A stretch of 64,000 nt of DNA from Streptomyces sp. R28 (GTDB lineage: Bacteria; Actinomycetota; Actinomycetes; Streptomycetales; Streptomycetaceae): the NCBI RefSeq assembly GCF_041052385.1, contig NZ_CP163439.1:2097001-2161000 (forward strand), in the 5' to 3' direction. Each line of letters starts with the position of its first letter. The stretch's first letter is position 1. A model generated the notes under the pieces. It was not told the DNA's origin and did not search any database. It was given only the letters and a program-made list of their open reading frames with translations. Both the position numbers and the translations under genes were made by a program. Of the stretch, positions 24,276 to 35,260 are shown one piece after another.

Positions 24276-25616
24276 CTAAAGCGGTACGCGCAGTGCTCCG
24301 TCGATGAGTTCGGCGGCCTCGGAGGTGCCCGCGCAACCGCTTCGCACCAGGTATTCGCGTACCGCCCGGAGTCTGTCGCGCAGGCGCTGGGACTCCATTC
24401 CCCGGGCCTGCTCGGCCATCTGCACGGCGGTGGCCACCGCCTTGTCGGCATGGCCCTGGCGCAGCTCGATCGTGCTGAGCATGGCGAGCCGGTGCACCCG
24501 GCCGCGGTCATGGGCGGGATTGTCGACGGCGGCCGCGGCGTGCTCCCCCGCTGCGGCCAGCTCCCCGAGGCTGAGCAGCGCCTCCGCCACCTGGACGTTG
24601 ACGAGTCCGGGCTGGACATAGCCCGTTTCGTCGGGTTCGTATCCGCGGCGGATGCGTTCGGCGGCCTGCTCGGCACGCCGGATGCAGGACAGGGCACTCG
24701 TGCCGTCGCCGAGGTGGGCGTACGCCTTCGCCTGCATCGCGTACAGGTCGGAGGCGAGCGCCGGGGTGATGTGCTTGCCGGCGGCCCGCAGCGCGGCCTC
24801 CGCGAAGGCGACGGCCTGGCGGAACTCCCGCATGAACAGCGCCTGGTTGACGAGAAGGGCGATCACATACGCGCCCAACCCCCGGTCCCCACTGGCCTTC
24901 GCGAGCCGCAGCGCCTGGTGGAAGTAGCGCTGGGCGAGCCCGTGCGCGTCGGAGTCGTACGCGCAGATCCCGGCGACCGCCACCAACCCGCCCGTGGCCC
25001 GGTGCAGTTGACGCCCCGTGGCATCGGTGTAGCTGCCGCGCAGCAGCGGGGCTGCTTCGGCGTTGAGGAATCCGACGATCCGGGTGCGGGTCGCTATGCC
25101 GCCCGCCTTCCGGTACATCTGCTCGTAGTGGGTGCGCGCGGCACGCAGCATCTCGATGTCGCCGGAGGTGACCCGATGCCGGCCGCCGCGCGACACGTCC
25201 ACGTCCTCGGGCGGGTTCTCCCACTCCCACACTGGCATGACGGCCGGCGTTCCCGTGACCGCGGGCGCGCCCAGGATGTGCGGCCGCTGCTGCTCGTCGG
25301 AGCGCCACAGCGCGGTGGCCCGCTCCACGAAGCCGGACAGCGAGGTGGTGTGCGCGACCGACGCGTCGCCGGGCACGCCGAGGCCGATGTCGTCGAGCGT
25401 GACCGTACGGTGCAGCCGGGTGGCGAGCACCTCGCAGATCAGGTCGGGCACCTGGCCGCGCGGCCGCTGCCCCTTCAACCACCGTGCGACGGCGGTGTGT
25501 TCGTATCTGAGCGCGAGCCCGCGCGCTCTTCCTGCCTGGTTCACGTGTGCGGCCAGCCCCGCGTGCGAGATCCCCGCCTCGTCCAGGATCGCGTCGAGCA
25601 AGGTGTTGGGCTGCAT
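24276..25616 (-). CDS. HTH/TPR regulatory protein (NsdA-like)
   Basis: The protein is 446 aa. Its N-terminus (MQPNTLLDAILDEAGI...) carries a degenerate helix-turn-helix-like segment (HAGLAAHVNQAG, ALRYEHTAVARWLKG). A TPR-rich helical region spans about 170-430 (repeated A-x-A-x-L-G type helices, HGLAQRYFHQALRLA, AEALLSLGELAAAGEHA). This arrangement is that of the NsdA family, which restrains antibiotic production and sporulation in Streptomyces. Assignment is by overall pattern, and which paralogue this is cannot be told from sequence alone. Confidence 0.72.
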   Translation of the reverse strand: MQPNTLLDAILDEAGISHAGLAAHVNQAGRARGLALRYEHTAVARWLKGQRPRGQVPDLICEVLATRLHRTVTLDDIGLGVPGDASVAHTTSLSGFVERATALWRSDEQQRPHILGAPAVTGTPAVMPVWEWENPPEDVDVSRGGRHRVTSGDIEMLRAARTHYEQMYRKAGGIATRTRIVGFLNAEAAPLLRGSYTDATGRQLHRATGGLVAVAGICAYDSDAHGLAQRYFHQALRLAKASGDRGLGAYVIALLVNQALFMREFRQAVAFAEAALRAAGKHITPALASDLYAMQAKAYAHLGDGTSALSCIRRAEQAAERIRRGYEPDETGYVQPGLVNVQVAEALLSLGELAAAGEHAAAAVDNPAHDRGRVHRLAMLSTIELRQGHADKAVATAVQMAEQARGMESQRLRDRLRAVREYLVRSGCAGTSEAAELIDGALRVPL

Positions 25617-25662
25617 GTATGCCCCCCGGATGGCTCGGTGCCGTCAGAGTAGTGCGAACGCC

Positions 25663-25679
25663 TTCACACGGGGTGTGAA
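25663..25679. promoter_or_regulatory. Palindrome in the upstream region of the HTH/TPR gene
   Basis: TTCACAC and GTGTGAA form a perfect 7-bp inverted repeat around GGG, 47-63 bases upstream of the HTH/TPR start. It could be an operator or a 5' leader hairpin. The rest of the 274-base gap to the next gene shows no coding signal. Confidence 0.4.
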
Positions 25680-25890
25680 CGGAGTGCGCGAATCCGCAGC
25701 GTGCGCGCGCTGTTGCGGAGAGTTTCCAACCGGTTGACTGAAATGCCTCGCAAGAGGCCGGCCGGGCCGCCGGCTCCCCCTCGTACAGTGCGGCGGCCCG
25801 CTTCCGCGCCGTCCGCCCAGCTGCCTGCCCGACACTCCGTGGCTGGGCGGATGGCGACTCGTCGCCATTGCGTCAAAGGTGGTGTGTCGA

Positions 25891-26907
25891 CTACGGGTTG
25901 TGCGTGGCTCCTCGCGCCCCTATGGGTGCGCTGCACTGGACGTGGGTTCTGTCGTTGCCCAGCACCAGTAGCGCGATGTCGTCCGCCTGCCTTCCCCTTG
26001 TGTGGCGGAGGACGGCCGTGAACAGGGTGCGCAGGATCGTCTGCGGGGTGATCGAGTGGTGGCGTACGGCTTCGAGGAGCGCCGTCCGCAGGGGAAAGAA
26101 CCGGCCTCTCGGGTCCCTCGCGTCCTCGACACCGTCCGTGTACAGGACGAGCGAGTCGCCGGGCAGGAGAGAGCCGCAGGGCAGCGGGGTCAGTTCGGCC
26201 GGGAGCGGGAACGGGCCGAGGGGCGGGAGGGGGTCGGTGTCGGCGAGGGGTTCCACGGTCGTGCCGGTCAGCAGATACGGCCAGGGGTGACCGCAGTTGA
26301 GGGCGGAGATCTCGCCGTTCCGGCCGATCTCCAGCAGCAGTACGGTGACGAACTCCTCGGCGACCGGGTCGTCGCGCGACCGCTCGCGCAGGTGCCGGGC
26401 CAGGGCCCGGTCCAGTCTGCGCAGGACCCGGCCGAGGTCGGGTTCGTCGTGGACGGCCTCGCGGAAGCTGCCGAGGACCGCGGCGACCGTGCCGATGGCG
26501 GCGATGCCATGGCCGCGTACGTCGCCCATCACCACTCGTACGCCGTGCTCGGTGGCGATGACCTCGTACAGGTCACCGCCGACACAGGCACTGCGATCCG
26601 CGGAGAGCTGGGCGGCGGCGACGTTCAGCCCGTCGATGCGCGAAGGCAGCGGCCGGAGCAGCGCGTTCTGCGCGGCACCGGCGACCTTGCGCACTTGCCG
26701 GAGCTCACGCAACAGCGCCCGCCTGACATGCACGATCAACCCCGTGCCCACGGCGAAGAAGACGGCACTGGTGACGAGGCGGGCGCCCAGGCTGTCCTCC
26801 TGGGCGAGCGGGCAGGCCAGCTTGTACGTGATCGCCATCGCGCCCCAGCCGGTGGGCAACCCCCACGCGAGCACCTTGCGGGGAACCCGACCCTTGATGC
26901 GGAACAT
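25891..26907 (-). CDS. PP2C/SpoIIE-type serine phosphatase, membrane-anchored
   Basis: The 338-aa protein has two N-terminal hydrophobic helices (about residues 10-30 and 45-65), then a SpoIIE-like PP2C domain: CVGGDLYEVI (metal Asp), RVVMGDVRGHG, LNCGHPWPYLL, DSLVLYTDGVEDAR and DDIALLVLG. All metal-binding aspartates are present. Such enzymes dephosphorylate anti-anti-sigma factors in partner-switching circuits. No sensor (PAS/GAF) domain and no neighbouring anti-sigma genes are seen. The ATG follows a GGGGGG stretch at about nine bases. An open frame continues upstream but is not conserved-looking. Confidence 0.85.
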   Translation of the reverse strand: MFRIKGRVPRKVLAWGLPTGWGAMAITYKLACPLAQEDSLGARLVTSAVFFAVGTGLIVHVRRALLRELRQVRKVAGAAQNALLRPLPSRIDGLNVAAAQLSADRSACVGGDLYEVIATEHGVRVVMGDVRGHGIAAIGTVAAVLGSFREAVHDEPDLGRVLRRLDRALARHLRERSRDDPVAEEFVTVLLLEIGRNGEISALNCGHPWPYLLTGTTVEPLADTDPLPPLGPFPLPAELTPLPCGSLLPGDSLVLYTDGVEDARDPRGRFFPLRTALLEAVRHHSITPQTILRTLFTAVLRHTRGRQADDIALLVLGNDRTHVQCSAPIGARGATHNP

Positions 26908-26943
26908 GCCGATGGCCCCCCAATAGGCCCTGACAACGCAGAA

Positions 26944-26969
26944 CGGACCGACCCCGAAAGGCCGGTCCG
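26944..26969 (-). terminator. Hairpin downstream of pheT
   Basis: CGGACCG and CGGTCCG form a 7-bp GC stem around a short loop, 117 bases after the pheT stop and before the phosphatase start. A second stem (AGTCACC/GGTGACT, 27013-27037) lies closer to pheT. Confidence 0.45.
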
Positions 26970-27085
26970 ATTCTGTCGAGGGATGACCCGGAAGTACCAG
27001 ATCACCCAGAGAAGTCACCCTATTGAGTGAGGTGACTACAACGCCCTGAGGGGCGCGGGACTGTGCCGATGTGCGGCTCCGACCG

Positions 27086-29598
27086 CTAGCCCCTGAGAAC
27101 AGCTCCCGTACGCTCCCCGGCAAGGGCAACCGCCGCGTCCCTGGCCGCCGAAGCCTCGTCGACGGTCAGCGTCCGGTCCCCCGCGCGGAAGCGCAACGCG
27201 TACGCCAGCGACTTCTTCCCGTCACCGAGCTGCTCGTCATTGACGTAGACGTCGAACAGCCGGATGGCTTCGAGGAGTTCACCCGCCCCGTCACGCAGCG
27301 CGGCCTCGACCTCCGCCGCCGGCACCGGCTTGTCCACCACGAGGGCGACATCCTGCGTGGCCACCGGGAACGTGGAGATGCTCGGCGCCTGAGGCGTACC
27401 GTCACCGACCTGTTCCAGGGCGTCCAGGTCCAGCTCCATGGCACAGGTGCGCGCGGGCAACCCCAGCGCCTTGAGCACCCTCGGGTGCAGCTCACCGGCG
27501 TGACCGACGACCCGCTCGGCGCCGTCGACGGTGATCGCCAGCTCGGCGCACCGCCCCGGGTGCCAAGGCCCGTACTGCCCGGTCCGCACGATCAGCTCGG
27601 CCCCGGCTTCCCGCGCCACGGCACGCGCCGCCTCGACCGCGTCGGCCCATGCGGCCGGACGGCCACCGCCCCACCAGCCGGCCTGCTCACGCGCACCGGC
27701 GAGGACGACGGCGACGTGCCGCGGCTGCTCGGGCAGCACGGCGTTCAGCGCGGCGATCTCCTCGCCGGTAGGGCGGCGGTCGACCGGCAGGTGCCCGGCG
27801 ACGGGCTGCTCCGCACGCGGCTGGAAGACCAGGCCCGTCTCGAACAGAGCCAGGTCGTGCGAGCCCCGCCCGTCGTTGCGGCGCAGCGCGCCGAGCAGAC
27901 CGGGCAGCAGCGACGTACGAAGCGCGGGCTCCTCGTCGTTGAGCGGGTTGACCAGCTTGACGACGCGGCGGGCCGGGTCGTCGGCCGCGAGGCCCAGCTG
28001 GTCGAAGACCTGCTCGCTGACGAAGGGGTAGTTCGGCGCCTCGACGTAGCCCGCGCCGGCCAGCGCGCGACCGACCCGCCGGTGCAGCCGCTGGCGGTGG
28101 GTCAGGCCACGTCCGGACGGCGGCTTGGGCAGCGTGGAGGGCAGGTTCTCGTAGCCCTCCAGGCGGATGACCTCTTCGGCCAGGTCGTTCGGCTCCAGCA
28201 GGTCGGGACGCCAGGACGGCACGGTGACGATCAGCTCGTCCTGCCCGTACACGTCGCAGCCGATCTGCTGCAGCCGCCGTACGACGGTCTCGCGGCCGTA
28301 CACGACGCCCGCCACCTTGTCCGGGTGGTCGGCCGGGGTGGTGATGGTGTGCGGCCCGGACGGCGTGACGACCTCGGTGACACCGGCCTCCGCAGTACCG
28401 CCCGCCAGCAGGACCAGCAGATCCACCGTCCGCTGGGCCGCCGCGGCAGCCGCAGCCGGGTCGACGCCGCGCTCGAAGCGGCGGGACGCCTCCGAGGAGA
28501 GCTTGTGACGGCGGGCCGTACGGGCGATCGCGACCTGGTCGAAGTGGGCGGCCTCGATGACGACCTCGGTCGTGGCGTTCTCCACGTCCTCGTGGTCGGC
28601 GATCTCCGTGTTGGCGCCGCCCATGACGCCCGCGAGGCCGATGGGGCCGCGCTCGTCGGTGATGACCAGGTCCTCGGAGTGCAGCTTGCGCTCGACACCG
28701 TCCAGGGTGACGAGCTTCTCGCCCTCCGCGGCCCGACGCACACCGATCGTGCCCTGGACCAGGTTGCGGTCGTAGGCGTGCAGCGGCTGGCCGAGCTCCA
28801 TCATCACGTAGTTGGTGACGTCGACGGCGAGCGAGATCGGGCGCATGCCGACCTTCTGCAGACGGCGCTGCAGCCAGATCGGGGAGCGCGCCTCGGGGCT
28901 GAGGCCGGTCACCGTGCGGGCGGTGAAGCGGTCGCAGCCGATCGGGTCGGAGACCTGCACCGGGTAGCCGAAGGCGTTCGGGCCGGGGACGTCGAGCAGG
29001 GCCGGGTCGCGCAGCGGGAGGCCGTAGCCGATGGCGGTCTCGCGGGCGACGCCGCGGATGGACAGACAGTCGCCACGGTTGGCGGTGACGGCGATGTCCA
29101 GGACCTCGTCGACCAGCTCAAGGAGCTCGATGGCGTCCTTGCCGACCTCGGTCTCCGGCGGCAGCACGATGATGCCGTGGGTGCCGTCGTCGCCCATGCC
29201 CAGCTCGCTGGTGGAGCAGATCATGCCGTGCGAGACACGGCCGTAGGTCTTGCGCGCGGCGATCGCGAAGCCGCCGGGCAGCACGGCGCCGGGGAGTACG
29301 ACCACGACCTTGTCGCCGACCTGGAAGTTGCGGGCGCCGCAGATGAGTTCCTGGGGCTCGCCGGTGCCGTTGGCCTGGCCGACGTCGACGGTGCAGAAGC
29401 GGATCGGCTTCTTGAACTCCGTCAGCTCCTCGATGGTCAGCACCTGGCCGACGACGAGCGGGCCCTTGAGGTCGGCACCGAGGTGCTCGACGCTCTCGAC
29501 CTCGAGACCGGCCGAAATGAGCTTGGCCTGGACGTCACGGCCGGTTTCGGTCGCCGGCAGGTCGACGTACTCCCGCAGCCAAGAAAGCGGGACCCGCA

Positions 29599-29599
<1 letters not shown>
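27086..29599 (-). CDS. pheT: Phenylalanine-tRNA ligase beta subunit
   Basis: The 837-aa length is standard for the long bacterial PheT. The N-terminal [19 protein letters not shown]/tRNA-binding domain (about 45-150), B3/B4 editing domain (about 210-400), B5 domain and the C-terminal anticodon-binding ferredoxin-like domain ([16 protein letters not shown]) are all recognisable. It forms an alpha2-beta2 enzyme with PheS that charges tRNA-Phe. The start overlaps the pheS stop by one base, so the two are translationally coupled. Confidence 0.97.
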
Positions 29600-30780
<1,181 letters not shown>

Positions 30781-30867
30781 TCACGGTTTTTGGGACACAA
30801 AGGTGCCAAAGGCCGAGTCTAACGGGGTTGAGGTAGGCGAATGCGCCCGTGGGGCTCGGTCCGGATC

Positions 30868-32013
30868 TCAGGTGAGATACGCCGGGGTCGCCACGGGCAA
30901 CGTAAATCGGAACTGCGCGCCGCCACCGGGGGCGCGGCCGACCTCGATGGCGCCGCCGTGCGCCTCGACGATGCCTTTGACGATGTAGAGCCCGAGGCCC
31001 GTGCCGCCGCGCTTGCTGCCCCGCCAGAAGCGGGTGAAGACGCGGTTCATGGACTCCTCCGGGATGCCGGGCCCCTCGTCGCTCACCGTGACCGACGTGG
31101 CTGCGTTCTCATGGCCTTCCCCCTCGCGCGGGGACACCGTGGCCGTGATGTCAATGGTGACCGTTCCGTCGCCGTGCCGCACGGCATTTTCGATGAGGTT
31201 GCTGAGCACCTGGTCGATCTTGTCGGGGTCGGCCCACAGGGCGGGCAGCGGCTGTTCGATGCGCAGCAGGAACCGGTCGGCTGGCTGGCCGGCGGCGACG
31301 TAGGCCTGGATGTGCCGCCCCACGGCCGCGCCTATGTCGACGGGCTGGCGGCGCACCTCAAGGCGCCCGGAGTCGATCCGTGAGATGTCGAGCAGCTCGG
31401 CGATGAGCCGGGTCACGCGGTCGGCGTCGGCGTCGACGGTCTCCAGCATGAGCCGCTTCTGGTCGTCGGTGAACCGTTCCCACTTGGCGAGGAGGGTGGC
31501 GGTGAAGCCCTTGACCGAGGTGAGTGGCGAGCGCAGCTCGTGGGCGACGGTGGCGATCAGCTCGGCGTGACTGCGCTCGGTGCGGCGCCGGGCCTCGGTG
31601 TCGCGGAGCGAGACGACGACACGGCGTACGGGCCCCGTGGGCTCGCTGCGGACGTACCGCACCGAGACGAGCACCTCACGCCCGCCGGGAAGGAGGAGGT
31701 TACGCTCAGGCTGCCTGCGCCGAATGGCGAGGCCGCCGTACGGATCGGTCAGCTGCCACCAGCGCCGCCCCTCCAGGTCCTCTAACGGCAGGGCCTTCTC
31801 CAGCCGCTGCCCGAGGGCGTCGGCGGCGCGGACGGCGGTGACGCGCTCGGCGGCGGCGTTGAAGCAGATGACGTGCCCGTGCTCGTCGGCGACGACGAGG
31901 CCGTCGGGCAGGTCGTCGGGATCGATGCCGAGCTCGGCTGGATCACCGGAACAGGACGCGGACGGCCGCCGCACCTCCCGTGCCCCCGGCGCGCTGCTCG
32001 TGCCGACACTCAT
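30868..32013 (-). CDS. Orphan cytosolic PAS sensor histidine kinase
   Basis: The protein is 381 aa. A PAS domain (about 30-140; LPDGLVVADEHGHVICFN) is followed by a HisKA domain with phospho-acceptor His158 in AHELRSPLTS. The HATPase_c domain has N box NLIENAVRHGD, G1 DEGPGIPEE, the F box and G2 GGTGLGLYIV. No transmembrane segment is present, so the signal is intracellular. There is no response regulator gene beside it. It lies between pheS and the rRNA methyltransferase gene, the order I recall from the S. coelicolor SCO1594-SCO1600 region. Confidence 0.9.
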   Translation of the reverse strand: MSVGTSSAPGAREVRRPSASCSGDPAELGIDPDDLPDGLVVADEHGHVICFNAAAERVTAVRAADALGQRLEKALPLEDLEGRRWWQLTDPYGGLAIRRRQPERNLLLPGGREVLVSVRYVRSEPTGPVRRVVVSLRDTEARRRTERSHAELIATVAHELRSPLTSVKGFTATLLAKWERFTDDQKRLMLETVDADADRVTRLIAELLDISRIDSGRLEVRRQPVDIGAAVGRHIQAYVAAGQPADRFLLRIEQPLPALWADPDKIDQVLSNLIENAVRHGDGTVTIDITATVSPREGEGHENAATSVTVSDEGPGIPEESMNRVFTRFWRGSKRGGTGLGLYIVKGIVEAHGGAIEVGRAPGGGAQFRFTLPVATPAYLT

Positions 32014-32066
32014 CCCCGCACCCCACCTCTCACGACGGCTGAGGGGCCTCCGAGCTGGTCACCCTA

Positions 32067-32915
32067 CTAGCTCTCGGTGACGGTGCGGCACCCTCCGGAG
32101 GCGCGCTGTGCACGGGCCGACGCATAGAGACATACGGCGGCGGCGGTGGCGAGGTTCAGGCTCTCGGCCTTCCCGTGGATCGGGACGCGCACGACGGCGT
32201 CGGCCAGCGCGCGGGTCTCCTCCGGAAGCCCCCAGGCCTCGTTGCCGAACACCCAGGCGGTGGGCCCGCCCATGGTCCCCTTGTCGAGCTCGTCGTCGAG
32301 ATCGTCGGTCCCGGCTCCGTCGGCGGCGAGGATGCGCACACCGGCGCGCTTGAGCCCCTCGACCGCGTCCTGGACGGGGACGCCGACGGCGACGGGCAGA
32401 TGGAAGTGGGAGCCGACGGAGGCCCGCACGGCCTTGGGGTTGTACAGATCGACGGAGGCATCGGTCAGGACGACGGCCTCGGCTCCGGCGGCATCGGCGC
32501 ACCGCAGGACGGTCCCCGCGTTACCGGGGTCCCGGACGTTCGCGAGTACGGCGACCAGTTTGGGCCGGGCCGCCAGGATCTCCTCGAAGGGGGTGTCGAG
32601 GAACCGGCAGATCCCGACGAGCCCCTGCGGGGTGACGGTCGTCGAGATGTCGGCGATGACCTGCTCGGAGGCGAGGTGCACGCGCGCGCCGACGGCCCGG
32701 GCCTCGCCGATGATGTCGGCGTACCGCTCCGCGGCGTCGAGCGTGGCGAACAGTTCGACCAGGGTGTCCGCGTGCCCGGCCGCCTCCCGCACGGCCTGCG
32801 GCCCCTCCGCGAGGAACAGCCGCTCCTTGCCCCGGAAGTTCCGCTTGGCGAGCCGCCGGGCGGCCACGACGCGGGGGGAACGGGGGGAGATCAGCTCGGG
32901 GCTGGCGGAGGTCAT
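32067..32915 (-). CDS. SpoU/TrmH family RNA 2'-O-methyltransferase
   Basis: The 282-aa protein has an N-terminal substrate-binding domain (FRGKERLFLAEGPQAVREA) and the knotted SPOUT domain. SPOUT motif 1 is NVRDPGNAGTVLRCADAAG, motif 2 VFGNEAWGLPEE and motif 3 VRVPIHGKAESLNLATAAAV. It probably methylates 23S rRNA, consistent with its position beside the L20/L35/IF3 operon. The ATG at 32915 has GAAGG eight bases upstream. A GTG three codons earlier is also in frame. Confidence 0.9.
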   Translation of the reverse strand: MTSASPELISPRSPRVVAARRLAKRNFRGKERLFLAEGPQAVREAAGHADTLVELFATLDAAERYADIIGEARAVGARVHLASEQVIADISTTVTPQGLVGICRFLDTPFEEILAARPKLVAVLANVRDPGNAGTVLRCADAAGAEAVVLTDASVDLYNPKAVRASVGSHFHLPVAVGVPVQDAVEGLKRAGVRILAADGAGTDDLDDELDKGTMGGPTAWVFGNEAWGLPEETRALADAVVRVPIHGKAESLNLATAAAVCLYASARAQRASGGCRTVTES

Positions 32916-33009
32916 GCGCTTCACCTTCGGTACTGGGGGAACACAACGGACCCGCAGGCCGGAAGCCTACGGGTCCGTGAAATCACGTCGGCCTAGAGCC
33001 GGCGCAGCG

Positions 33010-33393
33010 TCACGCCGCCTTCGGGGCGTTGACGTCCGACGGCAGCGCCTTCTGCGCGACCTCGACGAGCGCGGCGAACGCGTTCGCGTCGTTGACCGCC
33101 AGCTCGGCCAGGATCTTGCGGTCGACCTCGACGTTCGCGGCCTTCAGACCCTGGATGAAGCGGTTGTACGTGATGCCGTTGGCGCGGGCAGCCGCGTTGA
33201 TGCGCTGGATCCACAGCTGACGGAAGTCACCCTTGCGCTTCTTGCGGTCGTTGTAGTTGTAGACCAGCGAGTGGGTGACCTGCTCCTTGGCCTTGCGGTA
33301 CAGACGCGAACGCTGACCGCGGTAGCCGGAAGCCTGCTCGAGGATCGCCCGGCGCTTCTTGTGGGCGTTGACTGCCCGCTTGACGCGTGCCAC
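33010..33393 (-). CDS. rplT: 50S ribosomal protein L20
   Basis: The 127-aa protein has the universal L20 sequence ([49 protein letters not shown]). The start codon is GTG, seven bases after AAGGAG. It is the last gene of infC-rpmI-rplT. In other bacteria L20 also represses this operon by binding the mRNA. Confidence 0.98.
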   Translation of the reverse strand: MARVKRAVNAHKKRRAILEQASGYRGQRSRLYRKAKEQVTHSLVYNYNDRKKRKGDFRQLWIQRINAAARANGITYNRFIQGLKAANVEVDRKILAELAVNDANAFAALVEVAQKALPSDVNAPKAA

Positions 33394-33503
33394 TTTTAAC
33401 TCCTTGTAGCGGGGCCGTGGTTGGACTCACACGGCCCGGAAACGATTGGGTCCCGGTCCAGACGTACGGCGCGGATCGATCGGAAGATCAAGCGCCGGGT
33501 ACG

Positions 33504-33698
33504 TCACTTGCCGAGAAGCTTCTTGATCTTCTTGGCGTCGCCCGGGGCCATCTCGGCGTTGCCGGTGAGGCGACGCGTCAGGCGCGACGACTTGTGCTCG
33601 AGCAGGTGGCGCTTGCCGGCGCGCTCACGGAGCACCTTGCCGGAGCCGGTGACCTTGAAGCGCTTGCTGGCACCGCTGTGCGACTTGTTCTTCGGCAT
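33504..33698 (-). CDS. rpmI: 50S ribosomal protein L35
   Basis: The 64-aa basic protein [20 protein letters not shown]... has the typical L35 length and ends [15 protein letters not shown] precedes the ATG. It lies 110 bases after infC and 110 bases before rplT in one operon. Confidence 0.98.
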   Translation of the reverse strand: MPKNKSHSGASKRFKVTGSGKVLRERAGKRHLLEHKSSRLTRRLTGNAEMAPGDAKKIKKLLGK

Positions 33699-33808
33699 AG
33701 CGCCGTTCTCTCCTCGTCGGTGGCGTTCCGGTGCCCGGTCGTGAAACCGGGCACGGTGGAACGTCGCTCTTGTATCGGTTACATCCTGGGGACTGGTGTC
33801 CCCCGGGA

Positions 33809-34501
33809 TCACGCCTCGGCGGAAGCCTCGGCAGGCGCCTCGGTCTCCACGGCGTCCTCGGCCTCCACGGCCTCATCGGACTCCGCGGCGTTCTCGGACT
33901 CCGCGACGTTCTGCGACTTGCCGGGGTTGGCCTTCGCGTCTGCCTTGCGGGCTTCCTGCGCCTGGCGGGCCTCGGCCATCGCCTCGGTCTTCTTCTTGTG
34001 CGGACCGAGAACCATGATCATGTTTCGGCCGTCCTGCTTCGGGTTCGACTCCACGAACCCGAGGTCCTCGACGTCCGTCGCGAGCCGCTGCAGCAGTCGG
34101 TAGCCCAGCTCGGGCCGGGACTGCTCGCGACCACGGAACATGATCGTGATCTTGACCTTGTCGCCCTGCTTGAGGAACCGGACGACGTGACCCTTCTTGG
34201 TGTCATAGTCGTGCGGGTCGATCTTCGGCCGGAGCTTCATCTCCTTGATGACCGTGTGCGCCTGGTTCTTGCGCGCCTCACGGGCCTTCATGGCCGACTC
34301 GTACTTGAACTTCCCGTAGTCCATGAGCTTGCACACGGGCGGACGGGCGTTCGCCGCGACCTCGACCAGGTCCAGGTCGTACTCCTGCGCAAGCTCCAGT
34401 GCCTTGGCCAGCGGGACAATGCCCACCTGCTCGCCACTGGGACCGACAAGTCGCACCTCGGGAACGCGAATCCGGTCGTTGATGCGGGGCTCGGCGCTGA
34501 T
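33809..34501 (-). CDS. infC: Translation initiation factor IF-3, apparent AUC start
   Basis: The 230-aa protein has the IF3 N-domain ([25 protein letters not shown]), the helical linker and the C-domain ([28 protein letters not shown]), plus a long acidic Ala/Glu tail of about 50 residues typical of Streptomyces. The conserved N-terminus begins upstream of the first Met (34456). The only start that includes it and follows a Shine-Dalgarno (AGGAGG, four bases upstream) is ATC at 34501, giving ISAEPRIND. Rare start codons on infC let IF3 limit its own synthesis. A start at 34456 would remove part of the N-domain. Confidence 0.92.
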   Translation of the reverse strand: MSAEPRINDRIRVPEVRLVGPSGEQVGIVPLAKALELAQEYDLDLVEVAANARPPVCKLMDYGKFKYESAMKAREARKNQAHTVIKEMKLRPKIDPHDYDTKKGHVVRFLKQGDKVKITIMFRGREQSRPELGYRLLQRLATDVEDLGFVESNPKQDGRNMIMVLGPHKKKTEAMAEARQAQEARKADAKANPGKSQNVAESENAAESDEAVEAEDAVETEAPAEASAEA

Positions 34502-34808
34502 GGATCCTCCTCGGTTAGCACCACACGGCGGTCTGGCGGACAGCCGCGTATGTCTCTTTCGTAAGACCTAACCGCGCCGAAGCACAAAAAATGCCCCGGA
34601 CGATCACAGGCGGGGCTCCAAAACACTGCCGGAGCACCTTCGCGGTGATCGCGGGGCGCACTTTCGGGCGACTCCATCGTCCGTACGGAACGATGGTGGC
34701 CGCCTGACCGGGGTGACCCGCCGTCCCGGGGGACGGTCAGGTGGGAGATCGGAGCCTCCACTTGTGGGCCGAGCACATAAGTGTCCGGCCGGTCGTTACA
34801 CAAGGCTA
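34502..34808 (-). promoter_or_regulatory. infC leader RNA (about 295 nt) and candidate promoter
   Basis: On the minus strand TTAGCC (34832-34827) and TAGCCT (34808-34803) with an 18-base spacer form a plausible promoter. Transcription would then give a leader of about 295 bases before the infC start. The leader contains several strong hairpins (for example CCATCGT...ACGATGG around 34674-34696) and the terminator-like element described separately. No gene is seen in this stretch. Confidence 0.5.
34586..34616 (-). terminator. Attenuator-like hairpin in the infC leader
   Basis: Read on the minus strand, GCCCCG (34616-34611) and CGGGGC (34598-34593) can pair, followed by AT and then six Ts (34591-34586). 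This is a textbook rho-independent terminator about 85 bases before the infC start, which suggests transcription attenuation of infC-rpmI-rplT. Confidence 0.65.
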
Positions 34809-34881
34809 GCAGCTCGGGGCAGGAACGGCTAACCGAGGGCAACCGGGGCCGGCTCCGTCGGGGCCCCCTATCGTGTGAGGC

Positions 34882-35259
34882 ATGAGTGAGACCTCCCCCT
34901 CGGACAGCCCCGAGACCCCCGGCACGTCCGACTTCGACGCCATGACCCGCGACATCGCCGAGGTCCCGGCGGTCGAGGTGATCGTGACGGTCGCCGTCAA
35001 TCTGATGAGCGCCGCCGCCGTGAAGCTCGGTCTGACCGAGGAGGGCGACAAGTTCAAGGACCTGGACGAGGCCCGCAAGCTGGTGCACGCCCTCGCCGGT
35101 CTGCTGGACGCGAGCACGACGGAGATCAGCTCGTTCCACGCGGCGCCGCTGCGCGACGGTCTGAAGTCGCTGCAGCTGGCGTTCCGTGAGGCGTCGATCG
35201 TCCCGGACGAGCCGGGTCAGGGGCCGGGCGAGAAGTACACCGGCCCGATCTACGGCTAG
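34882..35259 (+). CDS. DUF1844 domain protein
   Basis: The 125-aa acidic protein has the DUF1844 core (VEVIVTVAVNLMSAAAVKLGL, DLDEARKLVHALAGLLDAS). Its place divergent from infC matches other Streptomyces genomes as I recall them. TATCGT seven bases before the ATG suggests a leaderless transcript, although GAGG also precedes the start. Function unknown. Confidence 0.88.
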   Translation: MSETSPSDSPETPGTSDFDAMTRDIAEVPAVEVIVTVAVNLMSAAAVKLGLTEEGDKFKDLDEARKLVHALAGLLDASTTEISSFHAAPLRDGLKSLQLAFREASIVPDEPGQGPGEKYTGPIYG

Positions 35260-35260
35260 C

